Positions 22,518-32,074 of a stretch of 40,026 nt of DNA are shown here, piece by piece. The stretch comes from a virus. The translations under genes were made by a program, and so were the position numbers. Location: IMG/VR virus record IMGVR_UViG_3300010371_000066, positions 1 to 40,026 of that record. One strand, given 5' to 3'. Below the pieces are notes generated by a model that saw only the letters and a list, made by a program, of their open reading frames with translations, was not told the DNA's origin and searched no databases. Position 1 is the first letter of the stretch; each line of letters opens with the position of its first letter.

Positions 22518-23672
22518 TTACTGACCTGCTGCCTTACTCCATGCATGCTCAAGATGAGCACGCCATGAATCATCTTCCGGTCCCGGTGGGGCTGTTGGGC
22601 CTCCGGGCTGTGACTTTACGGAGCTTGCTGCTGCATGAGCGCGCTGCGTGGCCTGTACATTGGTCGCAGCCTTCTTGCTCGCTTCACGCTGCTGAAACAC
22701 ACCCCTAATCTCGGGGTCTGCCCAGCAAGCTTGTTCATACGCCTGCTCGAGACTCATTGCAATACCTCGGTCCGTAGCCGCCTGCAAAATGACTCCGGTG
22801 GAGTATTGAATGTCCTCAGTCCAGAACTCAGGAGACTTTGAAGACACGAATGATTCAATGTCCGCGCTGGCATTCTGGGTGGCCGCCTGCCAGCGGGTCT
22901 GCTCCAGTTCCCGCCTGATTTCCTCTTTGGCTTGAGCAATGATCTGCTGCGGGTCAATCGATTGCGATGGTTGGCCTTGAACCGGCGCGGGCGTGGCGTC
23001 CAATGCCTGCGCCAACAGGTCCACCGGGACGCGGTAGGTCGTAATAGCCTGAGCCAAGACCTGTGCTCTCGTGCGCGGATCGGGGCTGGAGAGGGCCTGC
23101 TCGGTGCGCAGGAAGTTGCCGATCACTTCCTCGACTCGCGCGCCTCGCTGCAATAACCCCTGCTGGTAGGGCTGAACAGCGCGCAGGATCGGATCGATCT
23201 GCCGCTGCATCTCGACGGTCTTCTGGTGATTGATCAGAAAGTCCCGCTCGCGCCGGTTGGCTTCCTCGAGGAGCGGAGCGAACTCGGGCGGAAGCTTTGT
23301 AGCGAGCTCGCGGACACCAGGCTTCCATGACTGAGGTGGTTTGAGAACTGACGCAGGCGGGGTGGACTGCGTTTCGGGAGGTTTGGCCGGCTGCTGCCCG
23401 ATTGCAACAGGCGGTGCAGCCACACCCGCTTGCGCCTCCGGTTTGGCCTGCTTGGCGGCCTCGCCGGACACAAAGCGCCCCTTGTCGTCGCGCGTGCGGC
23501 CCGCAGACTCGACGGCAGGAGCGGGCTCCACTTCCGGTGCGGCCTCGGCCACCGGGGATGTGGCTGGCGCTTCAGCGGATGGAGCCTCGGCGGATTGCTC
23601 CGCCTTCTCGAATGCAGCCGCCAGATCGGCGCGGCGGTCATCTACTTCCGGTTCAACGGTTTCTGCGGCCAC
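22518..23672 (-). CDS. Scaffolding protein, 384 aa
   Basis: GTG at 23672, overlapping the preceding gene by 20 bases. Acidic, Ala/Pro/Glu-rich N-terminal third, long charged helices in the middle, and a polar, basic C terminus (HLEHAWSKAAGQ). Located between portal and capsid genes in the classical scaffold position. Scaffold proteins guide capsid assembly and bind coat through their helical C terminus. Confidence 0.8.
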   Translation of the reverse strand: MAAETVEPEVDDRRADLAAAFEKAEQSAEAPSAEAPATSPVAEAAPEVEPAPAVESAGRTRDDKGRFVSGEAAKQAKPEAQAGVAAPPVAIGQQPAKPPETQSTPPASVLKPPQSWKPGVRELATKLPPEFAPLLEEANRRERDFLINHQKTVEMQRQIDPILRAVQPYQQGLLQRGARVEEVIGNFLRTEQALSSPDPRTRAQVLAQAITTYRVPVDLLAQALDATPAPVQGQPSQSIDPQQIIAQAKEEIRRELEQTRWQAATQNASADIESFVSSKSPEFWTEDIQYSTGVILQAATDRGIAMSLEQAYEQACWADPEIRGVFQQREASKKAATNVQATQRAHAAASSVKSQPGGPTAPPGPEDDSWRAHLEHAWSKAAGQ

Positions 23673-24090
23673 GTTTCTCTACCTCGTAGGCAATCTTTCC
23701 GATTTCGCGGCGACGTTCCGGGTCCATAATCGGCGCGCCGTTCCTGATTGCTTTGCGGGCTTCTTCCTGCTTGGCCCATGTCTCTTTGAAGTCTGACGGA
23801 TTGGTTAAGCCGCGCTCTTTCATGTACTCTTGATGCTTCCTTCGACTACCGATGTCCGTCTTTTCTGCGTCTGGAGCGCATGTGTTTTCGTAAAAGCGGC
23901 CAGCCATGACAGGGGCGTCAATCGCTCGCTCCGGGGCTTTGTATTCAGCGATGGGAACGAAGGTCATTTTCTCGCTGTCCCAGATGAAGGTGCCGCGCGT
24001 CGGCTTGTGGTCCTTGCCAAAGATGCGCTCGTAACCGTCTTCGTATTCCTTGGTGATCGGCAGGGTCTTTGGATCTGCGCCAGTGCTCAT
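23653..24090 (-). CDS. Hypothetical virion-module protein, 145 aa
   Basis: ATG at 24090 overlaps the upstream gene by four bases; the longer frame from 24231 is not supported. Contains YEDGYERIFGKDHKPTRGTF and YKAPERAIDAPVMAGRFYEN, which has recurring relatives near portal genes of podoviruses (recalled, moderate). Basic C-terminal helix. Unknown function in head assembly. Confidence 0.65.
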   Translation of the reverse strand: MSTGADPKTLPITKEYEDGYERIFGKDHKPTRGTFIWDSEKMTFVPIAEYKAPERAIDAPVMAGRFYENTCAPDAEKTDIGSRRKHQEYMKERGLTNPSDFKETWAKQEEARKAIRNGAPIMDPERRREIGKIAYEVEKRGRRNR

Positions 24091-24296
24091 TGTGCGAACC
24101 CAATCGCGAGCGTGGTTCGACCACACCCGGAGCAGTCCCACGCGGAACCGGAGACCGCGCGCGTGAGCGCGCCACAGCCGTAGTAGCCATCGCAGCGCTG
24201 AAAGCCTTCCGGTGGCGGTTCGCGCTTCCACCGCTCCATGAGTTTCCTGCGCTCGTCGTCGTAGCGGAGGAGCGCCGCCATCGTCTCATCGCTCAC
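24087..24296 (-). CDS. Small zinc-ribbon-like protein, 69 aa
   Basis: GTG at 24296 overlaps the portal stop (GTGA). Helical N terminus, then RCDGYYGCGAL and WDCSGCGRTTL, Cys pairs compatible with a zinc site. Unknown function. Confidence 0.6.
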   Translation of the reverse strand: MSDETMAALLRYDDERRKLMERWKREPPPEGFQRCDGYYGCGALTRAVSGSAWDCSGCGRTTLAIGFAQ

Positions 24297-26323
24297 GTCG
24301 GCCCCTCCTGCGTCACCGAATTAACCCCTTGAATAGCTGCTGTTCGGGCTTTTGCCTCTTCGCTCTGAATGCCTGCGACGTGCTGGGCCTGCTGCTGGCG
24401 CATCTCCATCGCCATCTTCTGCATGTCCATGGCGTGCTGCTCCTGCTTTACCTTCAAATCCATGGCCGTCCCCATCATGTCGGCCTTCGCCTTGAACTGC
24501 TCTGACTGGCCTTTGATCTGCGCCGCCTGCACCTTTGGATCCGGCGGGGGCGGCGGGGGCGGCTGCGATGCTGCGGTCTTCAACTCGGCCACGAACTGAT
24601 CGAAGATGCCTTCCAGTTCCGCTGCGCCCTTCAATCCTGCGCACAATGACTGCGCCATACTCAGAATGAAGGAGACACCTGCTTGAGTGGCCTGCGGGCC
24701 TGCGGTGCCGAGCATTTGCAGCATCGGCATCATCCCCTGGAAGTATTGGCTCAAGGCTCCAACAAACTCCGTCCGCTCCTGCTTGATGGCTGCGAAGTCC
24801 TGCAGGGACACGCTGTCGGGATTGACGGAGATGCGGAACTGAAAGTCAGGCTGCTTGATCAGCGCGACTGCGCTTTCGGCGAGCTGCGCGTCGGGAGTCT
24901 GCTCGATGTTGCTGCGCTTTATAATGGTCTGCGGGTCGAACAGTTTGGAGATGATCTCCGCCTTGATCTTCTGTGTGTCGGAGGCAAAGCGCGCGAACTC
25001 GTCCTGAAGGGTCTGCACCCGGACGGAGGCGAAGCGCGCCTTGATGGCCTGTTCGGTGGCGGTAGTCTGCTCGCTGGCCTGCCCGCGCATGATGTCGCTC
25101 ATGCCGGTGATCTGAAAGAGCAACCCGATTTGCTCGGTACGCACGTCGCGCAACTTGTCGAGGGCCGCAACGATCTGCTCGATGGGCAGCCAGTCTGTAT
25201 TGCCCTTGATGCCGCCCTTTTCGGCAAAGAGCGCCCATGAGTCCACGCCGATCATTTCGTTCTGGCCGGTCTGGCTGACGAGCCGCTTCAATTCCTCGCT
25301 GTTCTTGTCGTAGACGCCCGCCACCCTGACGCACTCCTGCAGCATGTCGATGCGTGTGGTGAGTTGGTCAATCGAGTTGTAGAGGTCCTGCGCCAGAGTG
25401 AAGTCAGGAGTCGGCAGGAGCTTGCTGGTCGTGAGGTTGGCGAACATCGGGCGTGGGAACGGCCAGAAGTTCTCCAGCTCGAGCGGGTCGGGCTTCTGGT
25501 CTAGGATTTCCTCAGCGCCGACGACGTACCAATAGACCGCCTTCTTTTCCTTGCTCCAGATCTCCCAGACGATGCACCGATCCAGCGGGTCTTTGACCTT
25601 GGTCGCGTCGTCATTGCCGGCAGGGTTCTTCCGGTTGGCGGTCCAGACTTCTTTCTTGTTCGGGAAGCGCTTTTCAAACTGCGCCTCGCTCATCTCTGCC
25701 GAGAACGCCCACCAGCGCAATTCAGAGAAGACGCGGCAAGGGCTCCAAAGCTGGTCCTTCCAGTACACGTAATTGACGCAGACATACTCGTCAGGCCGCG
25801 TCTCTTGTGCGGGGATGGCCGTGGTCGGGTCTGGCTCTCCGGTGACTGGATGGGGCTGTGCGGGCTGTTCCTCTGTCATCTGCGGCTCGCCCGGCTCGTA
25901 GGTCACCCGCACATTTCCAAGGCCCGAGCGCAGGCGGTCTGACAGCGCGTTCTTGAGCGCTTCTTGCTGCGTGTCGTCGTCGCGCTCGATGTCCGTATTG
26001 AGGATGCGCTCCAACATCTCCGCGGCCACGCGCGCCACGTCATCCGCCGAGTCCGCAAACCTGCGCTCGACGCCCACTTCCGGAGTCCTTCCGAAAAGCA
26101 GGGCTTCCATGGTCTGCGTGTTTGCGGTGAAGAGGTTCAGCCGCGATTCGTTGGTGTTGTTGCCGCGATCATCGACGTACCGCTTGATGATCTTTTCCGC
26201 CCGTTCCCACCATGTCTTCTGTGCTTCTCGCGCAGCGGACAACTCCTTGCCCCAAAGAGCCGCAAGGCCCTTGGGGCTGTCGTCCTGCTGATCGACGGTG
26301 GAGATAGGGGCGGTGTCGGCCAT
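24293..26323 (-). CDS. Portal protein, 676 aa
   Basis: ATG at 26323, adjacent to the methyltransferase stop. Large protein with W..YVDDRGNNTNESRLNLFTANTQTMEALLFGRTPEV in the N-terminal part and ITGMSDIMRGQASEQTTATEQAIKARFAS in the middle, hallmarks of podovirus portal proteins that form the dodecameric DNA gate. The C terminus is a long Gln/Met/Lys-rich coiled coil preceded by a Pro run. Length fits the family. Confidence 0.85.
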   Translation of the reverse strand: MADTAPISTVDQQDDSPKGLAALWGKELSAAREAQKTWWERAEKIIKRYVDDRGNNTNESRLNLFTANTQTMEALLFGRTPEVGVERRFADSADDVARVAAEMLERILNTDIERDDDTQQEALKNALSDRLRSGLGNVRVTYEPGEPQMTEEQPAQPHPVTGEPDPTTAIPAQETRPDEYVCVNYVYWKDQLWSPCRVFSELRWWAFSAEMSEAQFEKRFPNKKEVWTANRKNPAGNDDATKVKDPLDRCIVWEIWSKEKKAVYWYVVGAEEILDQKPDPLELENFWPFPRPMFANLTTSKLLPTPDFTLAQDLYNSIDQLTTRIDMLQECVRVAGVYDKNSEELKRLVSQTGQNEMIGVDSWALFAEKGGIKGNTDWLPIEQIVAALDKLRDVRTEQIGLLFQITGMSDIMRGQASEQTTATEQAIKARFASVRVQTLQDEFARFASDTQKIKAEIISKLFDPQTIIKRSNIEQTPDAQLAESAVALIKQPDFQFRISVNPDSVSLQDFAAIKQERTEFVGALSQYFQGMMPMLQMLGTAGPQATQAGVSFILSMAQSLCAGLKGAAELEGIFDQFVAELKTAASQPPPPPPPDPKVQAAQIKGQSEQFKAKADMMGTAMDLKVKQEQHAMDMQKMAMEMRQQQAQHVAGIQSEEAKARTAAIQGVNSVTQEGPT

Positions 26324-27220
26324 TTACTTGCGGCAAGTGAGCGTGACCATCATGTCGCCCGCCCCTTCCTTGTGGTCCCTGATTGCTTCCTGCACGAATT
26401 CCTGCGTGCGTCCGACAAGGTGCGGAGCGGGCATGTAGCCGCAGCCGCCAATCGGGAAGTCGCAGGTATAGAAGTCGTCGTGCGGTGCCTGAGTCTTGCG
26501 CCATTCCTTGTCGAGGTAGTGATAGGACATCTCACCGACCGGAGGCCATTCGTGGGTGATGTCTCCGATGGACCGGCAAGAGGCCCAATAGGGCGTAACG
26601 AATTGCGCCTTGCCGCCCGGCTTGAGGACGCGCCAAAGCTCATTGAAGAAGTGCGCGCGCGGGTAGGTGATAACCTTCTTGAGTTTGACGACGGTCGGCC
26701 CCCCTACTCCATCGGCATTGTCTGGAGCGACCATGACTGCTTCAAACGGGCCCGTGTATCCGGTCAATTCATAGTCCACAGACTTGCCCGGAATGTGTTC
26801 CAGCATGTGATGGCAGTTCACCTCATCCACGCTGCTGTCCGCGAAGGGCCATTTGCCGACCGAGAGGTCGCACACCACATCCGCGCCGTCCGAGGCTTGG
26901 ATATCGACGCCAGTCCAACCGAGTTCGCGGGTCCAGTTCTTCATTTCGGTGCGGCGGGCGAGGTTGCCGCAGCCGAGGTCCAGTTTGACCGGCTTGCCCG
27001 GCTCGACGGCAGCAGGAGGCACAGCGCCTTCGGGAAGGTGCTTCACGCCGAGGAAGCGCTCCATGGCGGCAAGCTTCTCTTCAATCTCTGCGATCTTCTT
27101 CTGCTCGGCAGAGACCGGCTTTGGATCTCTCGCCTTGCACTCGCCGCATCGCAAGAGCGAATGCTCGCAGGATGAAAAATCAGCGGCTCCGGAGGCCGGA
27201 ACAATGCCATTTCCTACCAT
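26324..27220 (-). CDS. SAM-dependent methyltransferase, 298 aa
   Basis: ATG at 27220 overlaps the glycosyltransferase stop; a frame open to 27541 is out of context and rejected. It has an N-terminal Cys cluster (CEHSLLRCGECKARD), then a class I fold: KLDLGCGN (residues 79-86, SAM-binding motif I), VDIQASD (motif II acidic) and HHMLEHIP (138-144). LWRVLKPGGKAQFVTPYW is typical of family-11-type methyltransferases. Paired with the glycosyltransferase in the structural operon, it may methylate a sugar or a capsid component. Confidence 0.75.
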   Translation of the reverse strand: MVGNGIVPASGAADFSSCEHSLLRCGECKARDPKPVSAEQKKIAEIEEKLAAMERFLGVKHLPEGAVPPAAVEPGKPVKLDLGCGNLARRTEMKNWTRELGWTGVDIQASDGADVVCDLSVGKWPFADSSVDEVNCHHMLEHIPGKSVDYELTGYTGPFEAVMVAPDNADGVGGPTVVKLKKVITYPRAHFFNELWRVLKPGGKAQFVTPYWASCRSIGDITHEWPPVGEMSYHYLDKEWRKTQAPHDDFYTCDFPIGGCGYMPAPHLVGRTQEFVQEAIRDHKEGAGDMMVTLTCRK

Positions 27221-27948
27221 GTCTTGTCCTCGTTCACGTCGTAATGTCCAACCAGCACATCGCAGGCGATTGCACAGCGATAGCCGAGCTTCTTTGCCTC
27301 GCTCCAGAACGTCAGGTCTTGCGTCCCCACCCCTTCGTCCTTGCTGCATTTCGTCTTGAACAGCGGGCGGGGAAAGCGGGGGTCCTTGAACATATCCAGC
27401 CGCCAGAGATTGAAACCCATCCCCGTCCCCCAGCACTCGACCAATCCACCCCTGGGGTCCGGTGGTTGAGGCCGCCAGTTGGGCATGGGGTCTTTGATGT
27501 CTCCCCAAATCTGCGGTACGCCGCCCGGCCCCTTGGTCCAATACAGCCCGCCAATGCAGGCGAACTCCGGGTGCGCTTCCATGTGCTTGATCAGCGTCAG
27601 CAGGCCGTCGGATGGCGGGGTGTTGTCGTGCTCGATGGTCAGGACGTACTTGAAGTCCTTGAACTGCGGGTCTCGAGCGAACTGCTCGAAGGCGTTGGAA
27701 TAGGCCTCACCTACCTCCATCCCGATGAGCGGGATTTTTGGGCAGGACTGATTGGGCGGGGAGAGCAGGTTCATTAAAGCGAAGACGGGCTTGGTGGGCG
27801 TGGTGCGCCCGCAGGGCATGACGATGATGGTGTTGGTCTTGGCCCAGCTCTTACCCTCCATGATGCGGAGGGTGGATGTGTCGAGGTTGGCGTTGTGAGC
27901 ACCAACCAAGGACCAATCCGCAAAGGCGGGAACCGGGGTTTGATTCAA
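27214..27948 (-). CDS. GT-A-type glycosyltransferase, 244 aa
   Basis: TTG at 27948 overlaps the tailspike stop (TTGA). YVLTIEHDNTPPSDGLLTLI (101-120) carries an acidic D-x-D-like site for a nucleotide sugar and metal. ACIGGLYWTKGPGGVPQIWG is a typical acceptor-loop segment, and GVGTQDLTFWSEAKKLGYR closes the fold. Such enzymes sit between tail spike and portal in some phages and may glycosylate virion proteins or the host envelope. Substrate unknown. Confidence 0.7.
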   Translation of the reverse strand: MNQTPVPAFADWSLVGAHNANLDTSTLRIMEGKSWAKTNTIIVMPCGRTTPTKPVFALMNLLSPPNQSCPKIPLIGMEVGEAYSNAFEQFARDPQFKDFKYVLTIEHDNTPPSDGLLTLIKHMEAHPEFACIGGLYWTKGPGGVPQIWGDIKDPMPNWRPQPPDPRGGLVECWGTGMGFNLWRLDMFKDPRFPRPLFKTKCSKDEGVGTQDLTFWSEAKKLGYRCAIACDVLVGHYDVNEDKTW

Positions 27949-29879
27949 TTGATCTTCTCCGCGCTGGCGCTGACCGCGTAAGCCGACGTACCAAAGGTGC
28001 CAGCCACCGAGACCTGAATGTTCTGGCTCGCGGCCGAGTGCAGGAACACCACGCCGTTGACCTGGCCGGTCACATCCACGGCGTTCAATGCGAAGGTTGC
28101 ACTCGTGTAGGTCTTTGCTCCGCCCTCGTCGGTCCAGATGATGGAGACGGTGGCCGTCGTGCCGGTGCCGCTGGTGGTCGTTCGGGCATTGAAGCTGACG
28201 CGGTACTCGCCGGCCGCTGCCGATGCGACGATGTTCGTCGCACCAAGCGCAGATCCGCGCCCAGTGAGCAGGACTTGCGAGCCGTAGAACGGGACGGTGC
28301 CAACCGATACGGACGGGGCCGGGCCAAGCAGGTAATCAGCACTCCCGCTGCCGGTGAACGTATTGGGACCGAGCGTGATTGCGCTGGCGTTAGTGAAGGT
28401 CCGAATCCCATCCCAAAAGTTCTTGACGATGTTGTGCGAGAGAAAGACACGCTGGGTATAAGCGTCCGCCCCGATACCAAGGTGCGTGGTCGTGCTCGCA
28501 GCCCCGCCTACGCAGTCGAGGATGTTGCCTTCGATTCTTACGTCGGTGACCGGCGCGGTGGAGTTGGCCGCCGTGCCGATGAGAGCCACGACCGGAGAGG
28601 AGGAATCAGGAAAGCCGGTGCAGACGTTATCGACGATCTGCAGGTTCTTCCACCCGCCCTGCTGCCCATGAACGATGATCGCGTGCTGCCAGTAGTTGCT
28701 GGAGTCCACGCTGATGATCTTGTTGCCACGACAGACCAGCGTGTCTGAGTAGGCCAGCGTCCCCGAGCCATTGTCCTGCGCGTCGGCGTAGATGCCGATG
28801 CACTGGACGCCGTTGGCGATCATCAGGTTGTCGCTGATGTCGATGTGATCGTTAGGCCCTTCATTGGTGCTTCCCGACGCGGGCCGCACGTAGGGCCGCA
28901 CGTAGTCGGGTGGTGTCGGGTTGGCGTAGAAATCAGACGGTTGGGTGAGCGAGATCCCCCACATCGTGTTGTGGTGGAAGCTGATCTCGCTTGAGCTTTC
29001 GATGTGGACTGCTGCCGTGTACGAGTGCGAGCCGGTGATGAAGTTGTGGCAGATCTCGACGCGCTTGATGGTCGCGTTGCCGGTGCCCAAGGCGGCCCCG
29101 GTAGAGCCATTGGACATGAGGTTGATGGAGCCGCCCCAGAGGCGGCACTTGCTCATCGTGCCGCCGATCCAGTTGCCTCGCACGAGGGCCTGATCGCACC
29201 CGTCGTTGAACTGGATGGAGTACCACTGCGTATTGTTGATGGTGTTGTCGATGATCTTGGCGTTCGTGACTACCGACATGAAGATGGCCGCGCCGCCGAT
29301 GGTCTCGAAGTAATTGTCACGCACCGTCAGCGCATCGACGTACTGCGCGTAGACCGCATGCGTAGCGAATGGGGTTCCGACGCCGCCAACCGGATAGAGT
29401 GTCCATGGCAGATTGTTGAACCGGCAATTGCTGACGCTGATGTTGGTCAGGTGCGTGCCGCTCGTGCCGAGGGCCTGAATGATGTAGTGATTGACCGATG
29501 CGCTGCCGGTGGTCGCCCCGGTCGCATCAAAGACCACGCCATCAAACGAGACATTGCTTGCCGACACGCTGAACAGCGTTCCGCCGGTGCCGTCCTTGAA
29601 GCCCACGAAGATCTTGCCACCCGTGCCGATGACCCTCGTACCTGCTACCTTGATGTTGACCGTGCTGTTCAGCCGGAACGTGCCCTTGGGGATGATGACC
29701 GTTCCACCGGCAAGCAGGGCAGCATTGAAGGCAGCCGTATCGTCGGTAGAGCCGTCTCCGGTCGCGCCGTAGGCGTAGACGTTCTTCTCTGCGCCGCCCA
29801 AGAGCGCATTGACGGCATTCTGCGCGTCAACGATTTCCGGATCGTTGGCGTGACTGCCGGTCACTACGCTGGTGGGCAT
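27945..29879 (-). CDS. Tail spike with pectate-lyase-like beta helix, 644 aa
   Basis: ATG at 29879; TTG 29888, overlapping the upstream stop, is an alternative start. The N-terminal NVYAYGATGDGSTDDTAAFNAA...GGTVIIPKGTFRL is the standard start of a right-handed parallel beta-helix spike. It is followed by many repeats of the form VSNCRFNNL, IDNTINNT, ISDNLMIANG, as in polysaccharide-degrading or receptor-binding spikes. The C terminus is a compact beta domain (AEYRVSFNARTTTS...). Likely host receptor recognition or depolymerase. No catalytic residues are assigned. Confidence 0.85.
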   Translation of the reverse strand: MPTSVVTGSHANDPEIVDAQNAVNALLGGAEKNVYAYGATGDGSTDDTAAFNAALLAGGTVIIPKGTFRLNSTVNIKVAGTRVIGTGGKIFVGFKDGTGGTLFSVSASNVSFDGVVFDATGATTGSASVNHYIIQALGTSGTHLTNISVSNCRFNNLPWTLYPVGGVGTPFATHAVYAQYVDALTVRDNYFETIGGAAIFMSVVTNAKIIDNTINNTQWYSIQFNDGCDQALVRGNWIGGTMSKCRLWGGSINLMSNGSTGAALGTGNATIKRVEICHNFITGSHSYTAAVHIESSSEISFHHNTMWGISLTQPSDFYANPTPPDYVRPYVRPASGSTNEGPNDHIDISDNLMIANGVQCIGIYADAQDNGSGTLAYSDTLVCRGNKIISVDSSNYWQHAIIVHGQQGGWKNLQIVDNVCTGFPDSSSPVVALIGTAANSTAPVTDVRIEGNILDCVGGAASTTTHLGIGADAYTQRVFLSHNIVKNFWDGIRTFTNASAITLGPNTFTGSGSADYLLGPAPSVSVGTVPFYGSQVLLTGRGSALGATNIVASAAAGEYRVSFNARTTTSGTGTTATVSIIWTDEGGAKTYTSATFALNAVDVTGQVNGVVFLHSAASQNIQVSVAGTFGTSAYAVSASAEKIN

Positions 29880-29884
29880 TGCGG

Positions 29885-30661
29885 TCAAGCGTTGCTCATC
29901 TGGAACCAGACGGGGCGGCCAGCAATGCTCAGGCTCGAAATTGGCATCGTGGTCGAGAAGGTAGGTGAGGCATTCAGGACAGCGACGTCATAGAAGAGGC
30001 TGTTCGTCGTAGCGTTCGCCCCCAGCACGCCGGCAGAGATGCTCGCCTGCTGGCCCACCACCTGAAGCTGACTAAACGACAGCAGAGTCACGTTGCTATT
30101 GCTGGTAGCCGTGCTCGACGAGTGCTGAAAGCCGATGAAGTACTCACCGGCCGGAAGTGTGGTCACCAGGGGAATACTCAGTTGCTTGACGCCGCTGGCG
30201 AATGCAGACCAGCCGCCGTCTCCGCTGGTCGTGGTGAACGCAGAGGTCCCTCCGGTCGTATCAGTCACCCACGACAAGCCGAAAGACTGCGAGCCGGACG
30301 AGTAGCTGATGGTGCCGGTAACGCCCAGCGAGCCGGAAACCATCGGGGCGAGCTGGGTGCTGTTGGCCGCGTAGTCGGAGCGGCTGTAGATGAACGCACT
30401 GTAGGCGTAAGAGAAAGCCTCGCTGCCGCTCGAGTTGGCAGAGGTAGCTTGCGGTACGCTGGCGTTCAGTGTGTTCTGAACGATGATGTTCTTCACCGCT
30501 ACCGGAGCGGGCTGATTCCAGTGAATGAAAGCCGCCGAGGCAGGCGGGATGCTGGAGAACTGCGAGGCCGTGAGCACCGGATACGGCTCATACGCCGACA
30601 GCATCGGCTTGCCGACGAAGAAGTCCGGATAAAGCCATGCGGTAGGGGTTGAATTGCCCAT
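29885..30661 (-). CDS. Virion surface protein / fibre, 258 aa
   Basis: ATG at 30661, adjacent to the terminase stop. N terminus MGNSTPTAWLYPDFFVGKPM, then a Ser/Thr/Ala-rich beta-sandwich-like sequence (FGLSWVTDTTGG, AGEYFIGFQHSSS). Possibly a head or tail fibre. It lies next to the tail spike, suggesting a host-recognition role. Confidence 0.6.
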   Translation of the reverse strand: MGNSTPTAWLYPDFFVGKPMLSAYEPYPVLTASQFSSIPPASAAFIHWNQPAPVAVKNIIVQNTLNASVPQATSANSSGSEAFSYAYSAFIYSRSDYAANSTQLAPMVSGSLGVTGTISYSSGSQSFGLSWVTDTTGGTSAFTTTSGDGGWSAFASGVKQLSIPLVTTLPAGEYFIGFQHSSSTATSNSNVTLLSFSQLQVVGQQASISAGVLGANATTNSLFYDVAVLNASPTFSTTMPISSLSIAGRPVWFQMSNA

Positions 30662-32074
30662 TTAGATTCGCTCCCCTCTGCTGCGCTGGTTCTCCCGCAT
30701 GCGGTCTGCCCAAAGCTGCTCAAGGCTCCATGCCTTGTTCATGGGCGGGATTACAGGCTCAGCCGGAGGCGGCTTGGCCTTGCTGATCTTCATGATGTGC
30801 TTGGCGACTATCGCCGCGTACCGGAAGGCGTCCGCAGTGTGCGACGACCAGTCGTGCTCTGGCTTGCGCGAGTACGTCTTGGTGTCTTCATCCCACTCAT
30901 AGTGATAGGAGCGCAGCGCTTCCACCCCGTCGGCGCACTTGCTGGTGAAGCGACAAGGCTGCTCAAGGAGCCATCTGGCGGCCTGAATGCCGTCCAGAAG
31001 GCTAAGGGCGGGACCAATCCGAACACGCCCAGCGTATCGGGATCTGAATTGATCTTCGACCGAACTCCCTGTGGCCAGAGTGTGCGCCGCTGCGTCGTGC
31101 GGGAGCCAGTGCATTTTGACTTCGTACCCACGCTTTTCTATCTCATCGAAGTAGTGCGAAAGCGGCTGGCCGTGAGCCTCGTGATGGTCGATAAAATCCA
31201 GGCCGCCTGAAGCGTTAATCCGCCAGAACCAGATCGCTGTCGCATCAGTGAAGCCAAGATCGTAGGAAGCAAATACCCCGTCCCTCGGGTGCTCAAACTC
31301 GCCGTATCCGCCACGCTTCTCGAGCTTTTCAATCAGGTCGCCGTAGACCGCGCCGACGTTTGCCGCCGTCCAGTCGCACAGATACTCCTGACGGATCAGC
31401 GCCTCGGGCTTGCCCTCGGCTCGCTCCTCGTCGATGGTCCTGTCTGGGTCGTAGGCGCGGGTGTCGTAGAGCGTCAGCATCTCCGCGAAGTAGGCGTTAT
31501 TGCCTTCGGCCTGCAGTCGTCTGAATGTGTCGAACTTTTTGCGGCCGTGGTTATTGCCGCGAGGCGTGTAGACGTAGGCCTCCCATCCATCGTTCTCTCG
31601 CAGCATCGGGGAGATGAGGTCGGCAGCCTTGGGCCGAGCAATGCTGTACTCTGAATGCAGAACGCCAACCGGACCGGCTCCAACCGTCTCGATCTTGTCG
31701 GTGCCGATGACGCGGTAAAGCGAGCCATTCCGCAGCTCAATCGCCATCTGCTGGTTGTCCCGGCGCTTGACTAGTTCGGCCGGGAATACGTTGTCGATGA
31801 TGCGCTTGCCGTCGCGCGTAAAGCCGTCCCAGATGGCCTTACGGCCCTGCTCAAACGTGGGGAATGTGTGCCAGTAAGCCCCGATGCGGCGATGGGCGCA
31901 CATGTTCAACATGTGCATCCCCGTGAGGTCTTTGCCGCCTCGACGATGAACCACCCAGGCGGCCTTCTTGCCTCTTCCGTCAAGCCGCTGGCCTCCCGGC
32001 TTGCCGAGGAAGTGACGCATGAACGGCCGCTGGTAGTCGCGTGGCTCAAAGTCGTGTGGTAGCTCTATGCTCAA
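30662..32074 (-). CDS. terL: Terminase large subunit
   Basis: 470 aa. The start is TTG at 32074, overlapping the preceding stop (TTGA). ATPase motifs: Walker A VVHRRGGKD (41-49) and a Walker-B-like GVLHSEYS (137-144; S-E instead of D-E, known in this branch as I recall). C-terminal nuclease motifs: ASYDLGFTDATAIWFW and DWSSHTADAFRYAA supply the catalytic Asp residues. It drives DNA packaging into proheads. The partner small subunit is two genes upstream. Confidence 0.92.
   Translation of the reverse strand: MSIELPHDFEPRDYQRPFMRHFLGKPGGQRLDGRGKKAAWVVHRRGGKDLTGMHMLNMCAHRRIGAYWHTFPTFEQGRKAIWDGFTRDGKRIIDNVFPAELVKRRDNQQMAIELRNGSLYRVIGTDKIETVGAGPVGVLHSEYSIARPKAADLISPMLRENDGWEAYVYTPRGNNHGRKKFDTFRRLQAEGNNAYFAEMLTLYDTRAYDPDRTIDEERAEGKPEALIRQEYLCDWTAANVGAVYGDLIEKLEKRGGYGEFEHPRDGVFASYDLGFTDATAIWFWRINASGGLDFIDHHEAHGQPLSHYFDEIEKRGYEVKMHWLPHDAAAHTLATGSSVEDQFRSRYAGRVRIGPALSLLDGIQAARWLLEQPCRFTSKCADGVEALRSYHYEWDEDTKTYSRKPEHDWSSHTADAFRYAAIVAKHIMKISKAKPPPAEPVIPPMNKAWSLEQLWADRMRENQRSRGERI

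Noticed and set aside
20816-22708. Long plus-strand ORF antisense to capsid and neighbours (630 codons)
   Set aside because: It is a GC-bias shadow: its sequence is Arg/Ala/Asp-rich low complexity and the minus strand encodes recognisable capsid proteins with ribosome-binding sites.
26324-27541. Methyltransferase start at 27541
   Set aside because: The extra 107 codons overlap the glycosyltransferase completely and read as Arg/Gly-rich shadow; ATG 27220 fits the operon.
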